Below, piece by piece: positions 39,116 through 49,469 of a stretch of DNA of 64,000 nt (positions within the stretch are counted from its first letter, which is position 1; the number at the start of each line of letters is the position of its first letter). The stretch is from NCBI GenBank assembly GCA_018806985.1, contig JADANN010000424.1, positions 182,501-246,500 on the forward strand, given 5' to 3'. The notes below the pieces were generated by a model, which made no database searches, was not told the DNA's origin, and saw only the letters and a list, made by a program, of their open reading frames with translations. This stretch comes from Angiostrongylus vasorum (Eukaryota; Nematoda; Chromadorea; Rhabditida; Metastrongylidae). A program made the position numbers and the translations under genes.

Positions 39116-39770
39116 CTCCACTAACAGCACTCCTCTGTGTCCGATGTCGACGATCGCCAATAGCTGTAACACCCTCCACCAACCGACAGCCACACCAGCC
39201 TGCACTCGAACAACACTGAAACGACTCCAAGAGTACGTTGGAAAAGTCACTGTAGGTACCTCTATAAGTAAAGCAGAATAACGAAGAAATACGACACACA
39301 GTAACATGACACACAAGGTTCAATGAAAAGCAACGCCAAGTTTTGTTTAGAAAGGCAAGGTAGCCACGAAGTGAACCATTTCAGGCAGGAAACAAAAGCA
39401 GAAACGGTATACTCGATTACTTGCTGATGTAAAAACAATGATGTCCCAACTACAATAAGAAGAAATCAATGAAAAAGCGAAGGCCATAAATCACCAGAAT
39501 TGGACGTGACCTGTTGAACGCTGTTAAAAAGGGCCGAAGTCGAGCTAAACGTTCTCCTTAACACTTAAATAAAAGGTACGCTTCTAAAGAAAACGATTTA
39601 TTTCTAAGTGATGAAAACAAACAGGTACCGAAAAAATAAACAGGAAGAAAACGATGGAGAAAAAAGCGTCTTGTGTTTGAACAATTCTGACAGTGAGATT
39701 ATCAGTAAACCACTCCTTTTCATTCAAAGACAATAAGACTCCTCCCCTTCTATACATACTACTACAGGAC
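39116..39770 (-). promoter_or_regulatory. 5' flank of goa-1
   Basis: Upstream of the goa-1 ATG. The 169-codon and 114-codon minus-strand frames running into exon 1 are built on the microsatellite and are unlikely to be translated. I see no TATA box or other site that I can defend. The promoter or non-coding first exons may lie here or further upstream. Confidence 0.3.
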
Positions 39771-39774
39771 GATG

Positions 39775-39965
39775 ATAAAGGATAAACCATCCGAAGCTGA
39801 TCAGTCCGTTCGGGATGTGTTATGCGTTCGCCTTCACTAAGTATCACAAAGCGGATTGAATGCATACCTTTCATAAATGTCAATCGATGTTTCCACATGG
39901 CGAAGGTTCGAGCAAAAGACACTGGAGTGATGCAGGACACTCTAACTACTGTGCTAGACTCCTGA
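39775..39965 (-). repeat. Family A SINE, copy 13 (degraded)
   Basis: Tail side GATAAAGGATAAACCATCCG, then AAGCTGATCAGTCCGTTCGG and a diverged body, ending near CTACTGTGCTAGACTCCTGA. The 137-codon minus-strand frame across it is not a gene. Confidence 0.6.
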
Positions 39966-40004
39966 CATGTGTTCATGTGGAAACTGTTAGAACTCACAAT
40001 GTTT

Positions 40005-40340
40005 GAGTTCTATTTACTGCCTATTAATTTTTTGGGAACGTATTATGTGAAGTACAACTATAATGATACTGAGATATGACGGAAACTCGGAAGCCTTCAG
40101 CTTACACGGGTTCAATACCGACTTGTGCTCTCCAGATCATTCCCGTTGATGAGTTATTGCTGATAGCACCGTTAGCGTAAAAAACTGGCTGATAAAAAGT
40201 CGAAGCAAAGGGCTCGGCGGTGCAGCGGATAGCATCTGAGCTGCCGGAAAGGGTAGTCGCGTATTCGAAGCACACCTGGGGTTCCAAGTTTTGCTCACAT
40301 CTCAGCATAGCTGTGATTATCAGAGCTGTTACGACGAGGT
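40005..40340. repeat. Family C SINE composite, copy 2
   Basis: The left half matches the family C body in minus orientation (TACTGCCTATTAATTTTTTG ... AATGATACTGAGATATG). The right half is a plus-oriented head, GGGCTCGGCGGTGCAGCGGA ... CGCGTATTCGAAGCACACC, followed by CAAGTTTTGCTCACATCTCA. Confidence 0.65.
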
Positions 40341-40605
40341 TTAAAGACTGCCACTGTTATAATATCCTAACCAAAAGAGTGATGTTCTTCACTGCCTGCT
40401 TAGCTCACTCAGCGCCTATGGCATATACACAGCGATCAACCGAATTACAGCCACCTAATGACACTGGTTATTAATACGACTAATAAACTTCACCAGAATT
40501 ACTTTAGATCTCGCCAATTAACCAGTGGATTGAAGAGGTATCGTAGGATTTTCTACTGTCCCCCTGTCGCACGCCAAATCTATCCAGTGACTTGCATTCC
40601 TTCGA

Positions 40606-41034
40606 TTGACAGAGAGCACCACACTATCACATGAGGCCTCTTATGTTTTCGTTCCGGAGAAGAGGAGGGTACACCTTCGGAGTCTGCCGTACAAGTTGGG
40701 CATGGATGTACAAAGATGGTTCGTCGCGCTCTCCAAGAACAGGCACGGGATTTGCTTATTGGAAGCGACCCACGCAAGCAAATATACTCAGGGACGTATA
40801 CATGGATTTGGTCACGATACAAAAAGCACAAGTCAACAATGCACAACATTGATAGGGAGCTCATTCGATGAATTTATGCCCCAACGAACTTCGTCGCTTC
40901 CGGTTAGTGTTTCACAGCCGTGTCCGGCGCCACCAGATGACGCGCCACATAGCCTCGCAAATGAATGCTCGAAGATCCCTTCAGTGGGGGTGATCTGCCG
41001 AATGCAACATATTAGTATTATAGCAGTGGTTTAA
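40606..41034 (+). other. GC-richer patch with a possible RNase H-like fragment
   Basis: One plus-strand frame is open for 143 codons. Another (40631-40855) reads YKDGSSRSPRTGTGFAYW and later TIQKAQVNNAQH. These resemble the first strand (TDG...AGxGVYW) and the TNNRAE helix of RNase H domains, with the catalytic Glu replaced by Gln. Two stops follow at once. If real, it is a pseudogene or transposon fragment; chance similarity is possible. Confidence 0.25.
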
Positions 41035-41386
41035 GTCCGAATCGGGTGAAACATCGATTTTCTAAAACTTCGGATTTGAAGACAGGATTTACAAAAGAGA
41101 CTTCGCTTTGCCACCCTCGCTGCATATACAAACGTGTATGAGGATAAAGCATGAATAAATTCTGAAGTGTACTTCCTACCCCAAAACAATTTCGCTTTGA
41201 ATTCAACAAACAATAAAGGACTTTATAATAAAAAAATAAAGCACGATTTACAACTGCGGACGTCAAAGGCACACTGGAGGACGTCATCGCGTTCAGTTGC
41301 ATTGTATCGCACTCATTCAAGGGTTTCACCGAGAAAATATATGAGCCTCGAAGAACGGAATAACCCATGCCATGTTCTCCAGAGGG

Positions 41387-41668
41387 ACAAGTGTAGCGCA
41401 GTGGTCGTAAGTGCCCTGCAATACCCATGGGATCGATCCCAGCGCTTCAGGCCAAGCCCCACCCCCAACCTTCCGAAGTCGGCAAACTGGTACCACACTT
41501 GTCTGGGAGGATGGCAGCACTGGCTCGATAGATCGGTAGGCCTCCGCGAGTCATTGCAAAGTCCATATATGCATTCAATCACCTCCAATGGTGGTTAATA
41601 AACGGAAATGCATGGCGCATCCCTCAGTGATAGACCAACGTCGAGAGCCCTACCTTTTTAGCTTTACG
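41387..41668 (+). repeat. Family A SINE, copy 14
   Basis: Head GACAAGTGTAGCGCAGTGGT, box B GGGATCGATCCCAGCGCTTC, tail TACCTTTTTAGCTTT. Overlapping open frames of 136 and 143 codons include it. Confidence 0.85.
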
Positions 41669-42031
41669 TTATCCAAAAGCCCAGCATTTCATCGTGTTAG
41701 AATGATACAAATAATATGTTGCGAGCAAAAAATTGAACAAGCAACTTCAGTTTATAAAGTTCACTTGACCTACGACAATTGTGACTAAAGCCCTGACGAA
41801 GTTAGTTTTAAGACGGATAACGACATCGACTGATGGAAAAAGGCAAATTAAGCCGAAAAAGGGTCATGGAAAAAAAAGCTGAATAATAGTGAACACGGTG
41901 AAGAATACATGCAAACTATTAACCATATTTAAAACTCTTATAGAGGGAAAGAACTGGCTATAGAAACCATGTCGACCTGTTCCCACAGCATGAAAACATT
42001 CAAACGAAGCCCTAGGCGATCCATAACTCAC

Positions 42032-42238
42032 CAGTGAAACAGCCAGAACAATGGAGGCGATAACGAAAATCGATATGCAGAAAGCACCTGGTGGACACCT
42101 TGCTTGCCAGGAATCCGCCCTAGGCAACCGGACCTCAACAGATGGAGCTGGACCCTCACTGCTGTCGTTAAGAATCTCTGAAGCATCGTTCAGCACAGTG
42201 GTGCTCTTCAATTGCCGCCCACTTCGACTCGAGATGAC
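42032..42238 (-). other. Orphan candidate exon with a membrane segment
   Basis: 69 codons, phase 0 at both ends. An in-frame TAG that also forms the acceptor (GGTTATGGTTAG) immediately precedes it, and CTG|GTGAGT follows. The predicted peptide is hydrophilic (SRSGRQLKSTTVLNDASEIL), then hydrophobic: FCISIFVIASIVLAVSL looks like a transmembrane helix. I could not find flanking exons with certainty, so gene and family are unknown. Confidence 0.35.
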
Positions 42239-42239
42239 C

Positions 42240-42730
42240 TAACCATAACCACATCAGCGCTTTCAGGATGAAGTAACGAAATTGTATTTGTCAACGCCAA
42301 CATTCAATAGAACTTGTGGGGCTAAATGACATTGATCGGCGTTGCACGCGCTCTTCGTCAACCGAAAATCATTGCGAACTAAGAACGTCTTCAAAATAGC
42401 GGTACATACCCCTTGCTGCGTCCACTTACGGTAACCAGATTTCTAAAGATCGTTGGCGTTGATTAAATTTATCCCTACTTGAAAACCAGTAGAAATAAAT
42501 GCCAACAAGTTGATCTGGTTTTTGCAAATTTCATTCGAAGATGGCGTGATGGGAGTTGTTCTGTTGTAAGTACTACTCCAAACTCCAATGAATAACCTTT
42601 GTCTTAAAAAAAATTTCAAATAATCGTATCCTGATTCATCCATGATTTTGGGAGCACATCCCGCACCGTGCGGTCCTTATAAGTTCTCATCGCTATTATG
42701 AAACTTGTTAATATAGGTGGTACGTAGTTA
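42240..42730. other. Intergenic, nothing recognised
   Basis: No supported open frame or repeat. Confidence 0.35.
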
Positions 42731-42733
42731 TTT

Positions 42734-42873
42734 TGGGAGAGACTTTGGTCAGACTAACCTCAGGACTCCAAGGAACCATAACGGCTATACCAGCAAAACT
42801 CCGAAAAAAGTGGACGTTAGGGCGGGGCCCGCACAATCAGTGAGGACGGGCCATCCAAGTATCCAAGTAAGTA
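42734..42873 (+). repeat. Family B repeat, copy 9 (strongly 5'-truncated)
   Basis: Only the last ~140 bp: GGTCAGACTAACCTCAGGAC, AGCAAAACTCCGAAAAAAGT, GACGGGCCATCCAAGTATCC, then AAGTAAGTAGTAG. 5' truncation with an intact 3' end is typical of target-primed reverse transcription. Confidence 0.8.
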
Positions 42874-42874
42874 G

Positions 42875-44178
42875 TAGTTATTCTACACAGCAACAAAACA
42901 TGTCGTTTGAAAAAATCTACGACAATACACCTATCTGAGAACAAAAACAACTTGGACCTCTGGATCAAAACAGAGAGGGGGACAAAAAAAATCGATTGGA
43001 CAGATCGATAACTAAGTTGGCAACTAGCAGATGGATAGATGACTATCTGGTAAATCTCTTCAATATTGACTTTCACTTAAACTCGGCATGGACGAAGGAC
43101 ATTTTGCTTTGTTGATCAGCTTACACGAGGTTGCTAGGAATCCTTCCTTATTGTGGCCAACGCCTCTGCGCCATCGTCTTCTTTAGAACCGTGTCGAATG
43201 CCGCTATCGAAAATAGCGCTCTCATATATCTTAGCTAGTACTATTCTGACAACAGAAAAAAATACATTATCAGCATGTAAACAATCAAATCTGAACTGTA
43301 GTCCACCGTACTGCGTGCCAGGAAACGGCGTGTGGCGCCAGTACATCCAACGGCAAGCACAGTCCTCAACGAAAGGACTCCTAAATGACGTGAAGTCGCG
43401 TCATTCGTGGATGTGCCACTCCACTGGGTTCCATCTGACTCGACACGACGACTACAGAGACCCAGACCGCACAGAAACAACAACTGCTCTGGACACTCGC
43501 CTCCAATCCCTGCGGATCTGAAGTAGCTCGCAGTAAAACGTGTGCCAAAACAGATTTATCACAATCTCATAGAAGCTTATCAATAAACCAAATCATCTGA
43601 TAATTTGTTCTGGAGCGAAAGCACTCCCTATCGTGTTTAAGATACAACGCCTAACATGGCTTGAGTACAACGCATATGGTGCGAGAATAATGGCTGCCCC
43701 CAACTTGAAACCACCACACCTGAGCTTTCATCGAATTTTACTAATTCAAATGAAAGTGACTAGAATCTACACATACATGTTCACAAGACAGAAGTTCATT
43801 TATTCTACTAAGATGTAATACTAATTTCTTGAAGGGCACGGAAAGTAACTATGCTCAGCTTTCTTCCATCAAGGCTCGTATTTTGAACATGGAAGCAACT
43901 GAAGAAGTGGGATTTCGCCCAGCAGACATGAAGCTGTTCCCCAACGTTTAGCTGAATTTTTTCGGCTACCATATTTGTGTTGGAAATTAAAAAAAACTTA
44001 ATTCCACTTTTAATTTTCTGAAAAACTTAATTTTACCTATGCTAAAAATTGAAACAGTACTACACCAAATACTACGTACACAATTAAGGTGGCGCTGCAA
44101 AGACTCTTCTGTAAGCCTACGAAGTTCTCAACCACTCAACTCCTCCACTAGTCGTGAAATGATCTTCAGTTAGCGAAA
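42875..44178. other. Intergenic, weak coding hints only
   Basis: A minus-strand frame at 43346-43134 (YWRHTPFPGTQYGGLQFRFD) is protein-like in composition and could be an exon, but I found no clean splice sites around it. Confidence 0.25.
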
Positions 44179-44180
44179 AA

Positions 44181-44570
44181 CCCTCCCAATGGTTTACCGT
44201 CTCATCGTGGCTGGAGCTTTTGCTGGGTGTCAGTCTGCGATGTACGGCGGGGGGATTCACCCCTCCCACAGGTCCTCAGAAGGAGTCCGACGTTTCCATC
44301 AAGAAGCCCAGCTAAGAGTAAACCAGTACCAGGATCCACCAACGTCTTGGTATCAAACTAGTCGTATGGTGGCTCTGTATGGTAATCTCGCTCTGATCCA
44401 CAAAGACGGTGATTGCCTGTGGTGGCGACGAGCTGGGGTAGACTTTGGCCTGGCTCATCAGGGAACCACAATGGCTAAACCAGTAAAACTCCGAAAATGT
44501 GGAAATTTTGCTGGGACTCACACAACCAGGGAGGACGAGCCATTTAAGTATTCAAGTATTCAAGTATTGA
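44181..44570 (+). repeat. Family B repeat, copy 10
   Basis: Starts CCTCCCAATGGTTTACCGTC and ends with three AAGTATTC-type tail units. Overlaid by a 134-codon spurious frame. Confidence 0.85.
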
Positions 44571-44574
44571 AAAA

Positions 44575-47500
44575 CCATCTACAGACGTTATAAGAGTAGC
44601 AATTGCTATTCATTAATACTATTAAACGTCCATCATTGGGAAATGAACTAGTAAAAAAACCAAACAACGTCATAATGGATTTTTGACGCTCTGGGAAAAG
44701 CTTTTAAGCTCATAAACGCATTATACAGACCAAGCACAAAAGGAATTCCAGGCTTTCCTAGGATTCTTATCTGCCTTGCCGTCTGAAAAATGACAGAAGT
44801 GAAATCGTGTGTGCTTAACGAAGATGGTTAAGGAAAGCAGTTGAGTGATAAGAGATCTATGAGGAAGAAGACACGGACGGTGAGCAGAAACTGGTAGGAA
44901 TCCGCAAAGAATTTCACGATGGACGTTCTATGAACTACTTATCTCTTCCATAATCTTTTGCCCTTCACTAGGAGACAAAAAACTCGTCTGACAGACGAGA
45001 ACGACGATCAGCACGGTACTGAACTCGCAACGAGTACAACTGTACAGGAGGTCAGACCTCTTAAAAGATTGTTCTGTTTAGGATGGGATATGGATGGAAC
45101 TTCATAACAGTCTAGCATCCAACCCTTAAGAGCGACCTTCACTTGGGCTAGATTTTTTACGTTGTGGAAAAAATCGACTTGGACGATGTCATTATACAAG
45201 GGCAAAGAGAGGTCAGCATAAGAGATGAGAAGGCCGCACAGACATTGATGTGGGCCAGAGTCACTTGGTTTGCCAAGGCAGGGCCAATTATAAGGAAGTG
45301 ACTGAAGCAAAAGACTGAAGTATTCGTGCACATTAGACATAGTTCATACCTTTAAAGATAAAGGCCTTAAAAAAGCGTAATAAACACCGGAAAATAACGT
45401 TCACGACAGCAAAGGACGGTCGATAAGGCTCGTGCATTTGCCTTCAGAAGACGGACTGACAGAGTGGGGATGCATAGCAGAAGGCACAGATCTCCCGGTA
45501 GTGGGTCCACGTCGAAAACTGCAGTGATAATCGGGAAATACTCTGACGCTAAGTAGTAGGACTAGCACGAAAAATTCCCACCAACACACTCACACACAGA
45601 CAGGACGAAGCCGGTTGTGGGAGCTGGCTGCGAGCAGGAGGACGGATGGCTGTGCTGGGGACACCCACAGGCAGGCGGCTCGTGATCGATACGGGGTGTG
45701 CGGCTCGTCTGGCTGGCAGGCGTCGACGCCGCTGCCTCCGTTGCCTCAGCGCCTCCTCGCTCGCACTCTCTCGTCACCCCAATCGAAACCAACCGGTGCT
45801 TCGGCTCCGGAGGCCGGCTCTGCTCCCATCTTCCACTCGGGGTCACCCACGACTGTGCTGGCTGAACGCTCACCATACCAGCTGGGAGCCGTGGTGACTT
45901 TGATGCTAATACGGGAACTTCCCACTGAGTAGCGGTCACTGTCTTCGTGCAAGACTAGGGAGCAGTACCATCGTTTAGATAGTTTCTCTGGCATACCACG
46001 ACGGCAATCATGCTTTGTCGAACGGCTCTGGACGATCATCGATTTATACCTACAACGACATCTAGAAGAAATCTTCTCGAATTATCCATCAGTTTTGGTA
46101 GATTCGGTGGAAGTTCTTATCCAAATTGCGCTGTCGTACCGCATGTCCACACGTTGGTATTCACTCTTAGCGATCCCTAGACATTGCCAAGAGGTTCTTA
46201 CAGCTGCTTCAAAACGGCCAACACATTCATCTCCTGAGACGTCGAGGGATGGATTTGGTGTTCGGCATCTGCCTTGGATAATGGGACGTCGTAAATGTTT
46301 CGTGGTCGTTATAACTAAGTAAATCTCTGTTGATTGTCAGGATCGAGTGAGTGTTTAAAATTCGGAAGTCGAAATAGACAAAAAGTTCTCCTCTACCGGC
46401 ATTTCCTTTCTCACGATTCCATGGGAGATAAGTTGTCGGAATCTGTAAGCTCTGTGATGGCTGGTGGCTCTTGTGATTGTCGATCGTCATGTTCTGTCCA
46501 TATTCTAATTTTTAAACAAACAAAGCCATGAAGTACAAATCCACCACAGTGATACAAACAGTGATAAACAATATGACCTCGGGAGGAGATAATCCGATGA
46601 CGTGGGAATTTGTATTCTAAGAATTTCAAAGAAAAACTCCAAAGGGAGAAACAGGGAAATACAAGTGGAAACTCAGCAGAAGAAACTAAGCAAATGTAAA
46701 GTGTAATACAAGATAGACACTTACTTGATGTGGGACCTAGATCAGCCGTCTTCATGTCAGGCGTCGACATTTCTTTGATCCGACTCTGGTCTTGCCACCA
46801 TCGCCTATGGAGGTGGTGCAGCTCGTAGGCTGAGGTGGGGTGGTCGGTGCCCACTGCGGACTTATGCGCTCCTGGACTTTCCTGTTGTGTTGGTTCGGCC
46901 ACAGGTTGACGATTTCGTCTCTTCTACTACGTATTGAATACTGGTGGAACGTGGCTCTCAGAGTTCTCCACCACAAGCAATCACCGACCATTGTGGATCG
47001 CAAAGAAATCGACTGCATTGCGATCCAGATTCTCCGAAGACGGCAGCGATTCCTGCGACTGGTTAGCCGACAGATCGAGGACGACCTGACAAGCCGGGTC
47101 CAACAAATAGCACTTCGCAAAAAACGCTGCCATTACACAATGCAAAGAAGCTAAAGTTGTATGAGGTTCTGTGGCATCTTTTAAACAGAAATGATTAAGC
47201 CCCTCTTTGGTATCGGGTTTTCAAAAAGCCAAAAATAAACATTGAATTCGATAGAAAAGTCATCAACCTGTTATGACAATGTGAGCTGTTGCATTGAAAC
47301 TATTACTTCCAAAAGGAAATGATATTAAGAATATTAAGAATGATTAAGAGAAGATGTCAAAAGAATCCTCACTGATAATCAGATCTGGAATGCTCCATTC
47401 AAGTAAACAATAGCAAATATTATGATCGCATTTTGAAGGGATACGTAGGGGAAAGTGTGGTGAATGAAACTGGGCTCAATGAGAATCTGGGATGTAGCTA

Positions 47501-48830
47501 GGATTCTAGTAGAGGAACTACAAGCGGAAGGGTACAGCTGCAGCTGCACGATTCAGTTCAGGCACCTCATACTCCATGGAGGCATGGTGCTTAGTTCTCT
47601 ATAGAAACGAAGTAGACGTTTGCGATTTAATTGAGAAAAAAATACGTTTACGGACGTCTTTGATGTAAGTTACCAGCATGGCTAACGACAAGTAAACAGG
47701 GTCTGCGACGAAATTTCTGTGTTACTACTGAGTGCTTGTACTGAAAATCGAAACACTTGCAGGCCTAGTCTGGTCGTCCGCCGTTCTTTTAACTTTTTCT
47801 TAGGAGCTGTGTGATCCACTATCAGTCATGATGACAATCACAATATCAATCAAACTAGAAAAAAAAGTGAAGCTCTCGGATAACAGATGCATTTCAAGAA
47901 ATTCCCTGCCGAGAATTAAGAAAACATCTAGGAAATGTACTATAACACGATGTTCATTATTATTAGCTTATATGGAGCTGATTTCTAAGATCACTATGGG
48001 AAAGTGCTGTCCATGAATAGTGGGGAGTGAGAGCTATACGCAGTACGAGCAAAGAGATCTGAAGAAACGAACGAACGTTTGGTGAGAAGCTGAGGTGTTG
48101 GACATCGTTGGCAGTACGGCATGGACAGGATGTAGGAGGACGTGGGTGAACGTCGTCGCAGGACCTCTCCGAAGGGACAACATATGGGGGACACGTGGGA
48201 GGACCCGCCGAAAAGGGACGAGGACCCGCTGCCGCCGCCGACCGCCTGCCAGCCGTCCCCCAATTGATCTGCGCCCTCTCGGCGCCCCCTTTCTCTGCAC
48301 GCTCCGCAAATCGTGCGCTCTTTCGTCGATATAGTGACGCGTATCTCCACTCAGACACACTGACGAACAAATAATTAAATAAAATAGTTCAAGTAAAAAT
48401 TTGCGTCCGAAATCTTTGAGAACACACACAGAACCCTTGGAGAAGGATTGGACACTGTGCGTAGATAGATAGATGTACGTGGGGATACGCGACCTGCGTC
48501 AGCAGATCGTAGTAAAGACTGTGATAGTTCAAGTTAGTCGATTGGACTACCGCTAGAGGATTTCAAGTTCGCAAAAAGTACGCAGCGCTAACAGACGGTT
48601 GTGGTTGAGATAGATGTGGAGAGTGTGCAATGTTCCACTGCTCATCGCCGACTGTTCCGGAAATCGACGAATAGGGTCAAACAACGCGCTTAAGCTAGTC
48701 AGGCTGTGCTTCGTACTGTGACTCAAGTAACGAAAAGAGAATCAGAATGGCGACATCAAAATGTATCGGAGATTTCAACATGGTGACTTAGTGGATGGTG
48801 TGGTTCGGGCATGTCTAGAGGTTTCTCTGC
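44575..48830. other. Unassigned region with GC-rich islands
   Basis: No gene could be assembled. Two GC-rich patches (about 45600-45950 and 48090-48330) are open in several frames on both strands, as expected for high-GC non-coding or first-exon DNA. A minus-strand frame ending at a good donor (CATCAA|GTAAGTG, about 46729) and a 110-codon ATG-started frame at 45340-45008 are the best, still weak, exon candidates. About 46960-47020 resembles a piece of family B (complement of GATCCACAA and TTGTGGTGG). Confidence 0.25.
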
Positions 48831-49056
48831 ACATGCTGGTGGATGCTTACCCCACACAAGCACCCGAGCATTTCACGATTCGCTCGGCCCAATTCACACG
48901 CTGACGTCCTAGGCAAACACCCGCCGCAGGGCCCTCTATCCGGGCCCAGCGGACCACCGCTTGCGGCACGGCAAGCTGAATGGTCGACAATGCATCGACG
49001 TTGGTCGCTCGGTGTGTCTGTACTGCTTTTTATGTTTTGCTTCACAAGACCCGCCT

Positions 49057-49355
49057 TTCAAATCTACTGTGCGGATCCCAGCACTTCTTTGCCTGCGATT
49101 CGTTTCCCTGGCGTCCATATTCGACAAAGGTCGTCGGAATTTTCACGTGGATTCGACTACCGTTTGAGTAGGTTTTTATTCGGTATTCTTCTTCATGAAT
49201 GTTATTAAATGTTGATCGACTCAATTCTTTCTTTTATATCCTGAGATAGCCGTGCTATGGTGTTCCCAGATCGCCATCACAGACAGCAACCAGCTTTTTA
49301 TGAACTGGATGAAGCGAGCTGGTTCCAGAGAAGTCCTGGTACCAAGTATTTATCG
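49057..49355 (-). repeat. Family D SINE, copy 3 (head missing)
   Basis: On the plus strand TTTCAAATCTACTGTGCGGA, CCCAGCACTTCTTTGCCTGC and CGTGGATTCGACTACC match the body of copy 2 over roughly 100 bp. CAGAGAAGTCCTGGTACCAA at the right edge matches its middle part. No tRNA-like head follows. Confidence 0.55.
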
Positions 49356-49389
49356 CTTCTTAACCTGTAATGTGCTGTTTTCTTGATGA

Positions 49390-49466
49390 GGAGACACGAG
49401 ATTACTACACAATTTGTTCACGACAGCTAATCGTTTCGGCGAATTTTCCCTTCTTCATTGCCTGGA
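49390..49466 (-). mobile_element. Single end of a Penelope-like/hammerhead element
   Basis: The plus strand reads ACACGAGATTACTACACAAT, then GCTAATCGTTTCGGCGAATT and CTTCTTCATTGCCTGG. The order and sequence match the left terminal repeat at 25362-25430, including the GAAAC box complement, but the CUGANGA box has decayed. I found no partner end. Confidence 0.45.
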
Positions 49467-49469
49467 AAG

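Noticed and set aside
39584..39997. 137-codon minus-strand frame
   Set aside because: It overlaps a degraded family A SINE and has no domain or splice support.
41790..41830. Possible third hammerhead core (CTGACGAAG ... GGATAACG)
   Set aside because: The GAAA box is broken and the putative stem II does not pair. The flanks do not match the 25.4-kb element.
45562..45939. 125-codon minus-strand and 105-codon plus-strand frames
   Set aside because: Both strands are open because of high GC. Composition is low-complexity Pro/Ser/Arg and there are no splice or domain signals.
46960..47020. Family B fragment
   Set aside because: About 30 bases resemble the GATCCACAA...TTGTGGTGG segment, but the similarity does not extend, so I kept it only as a remark.
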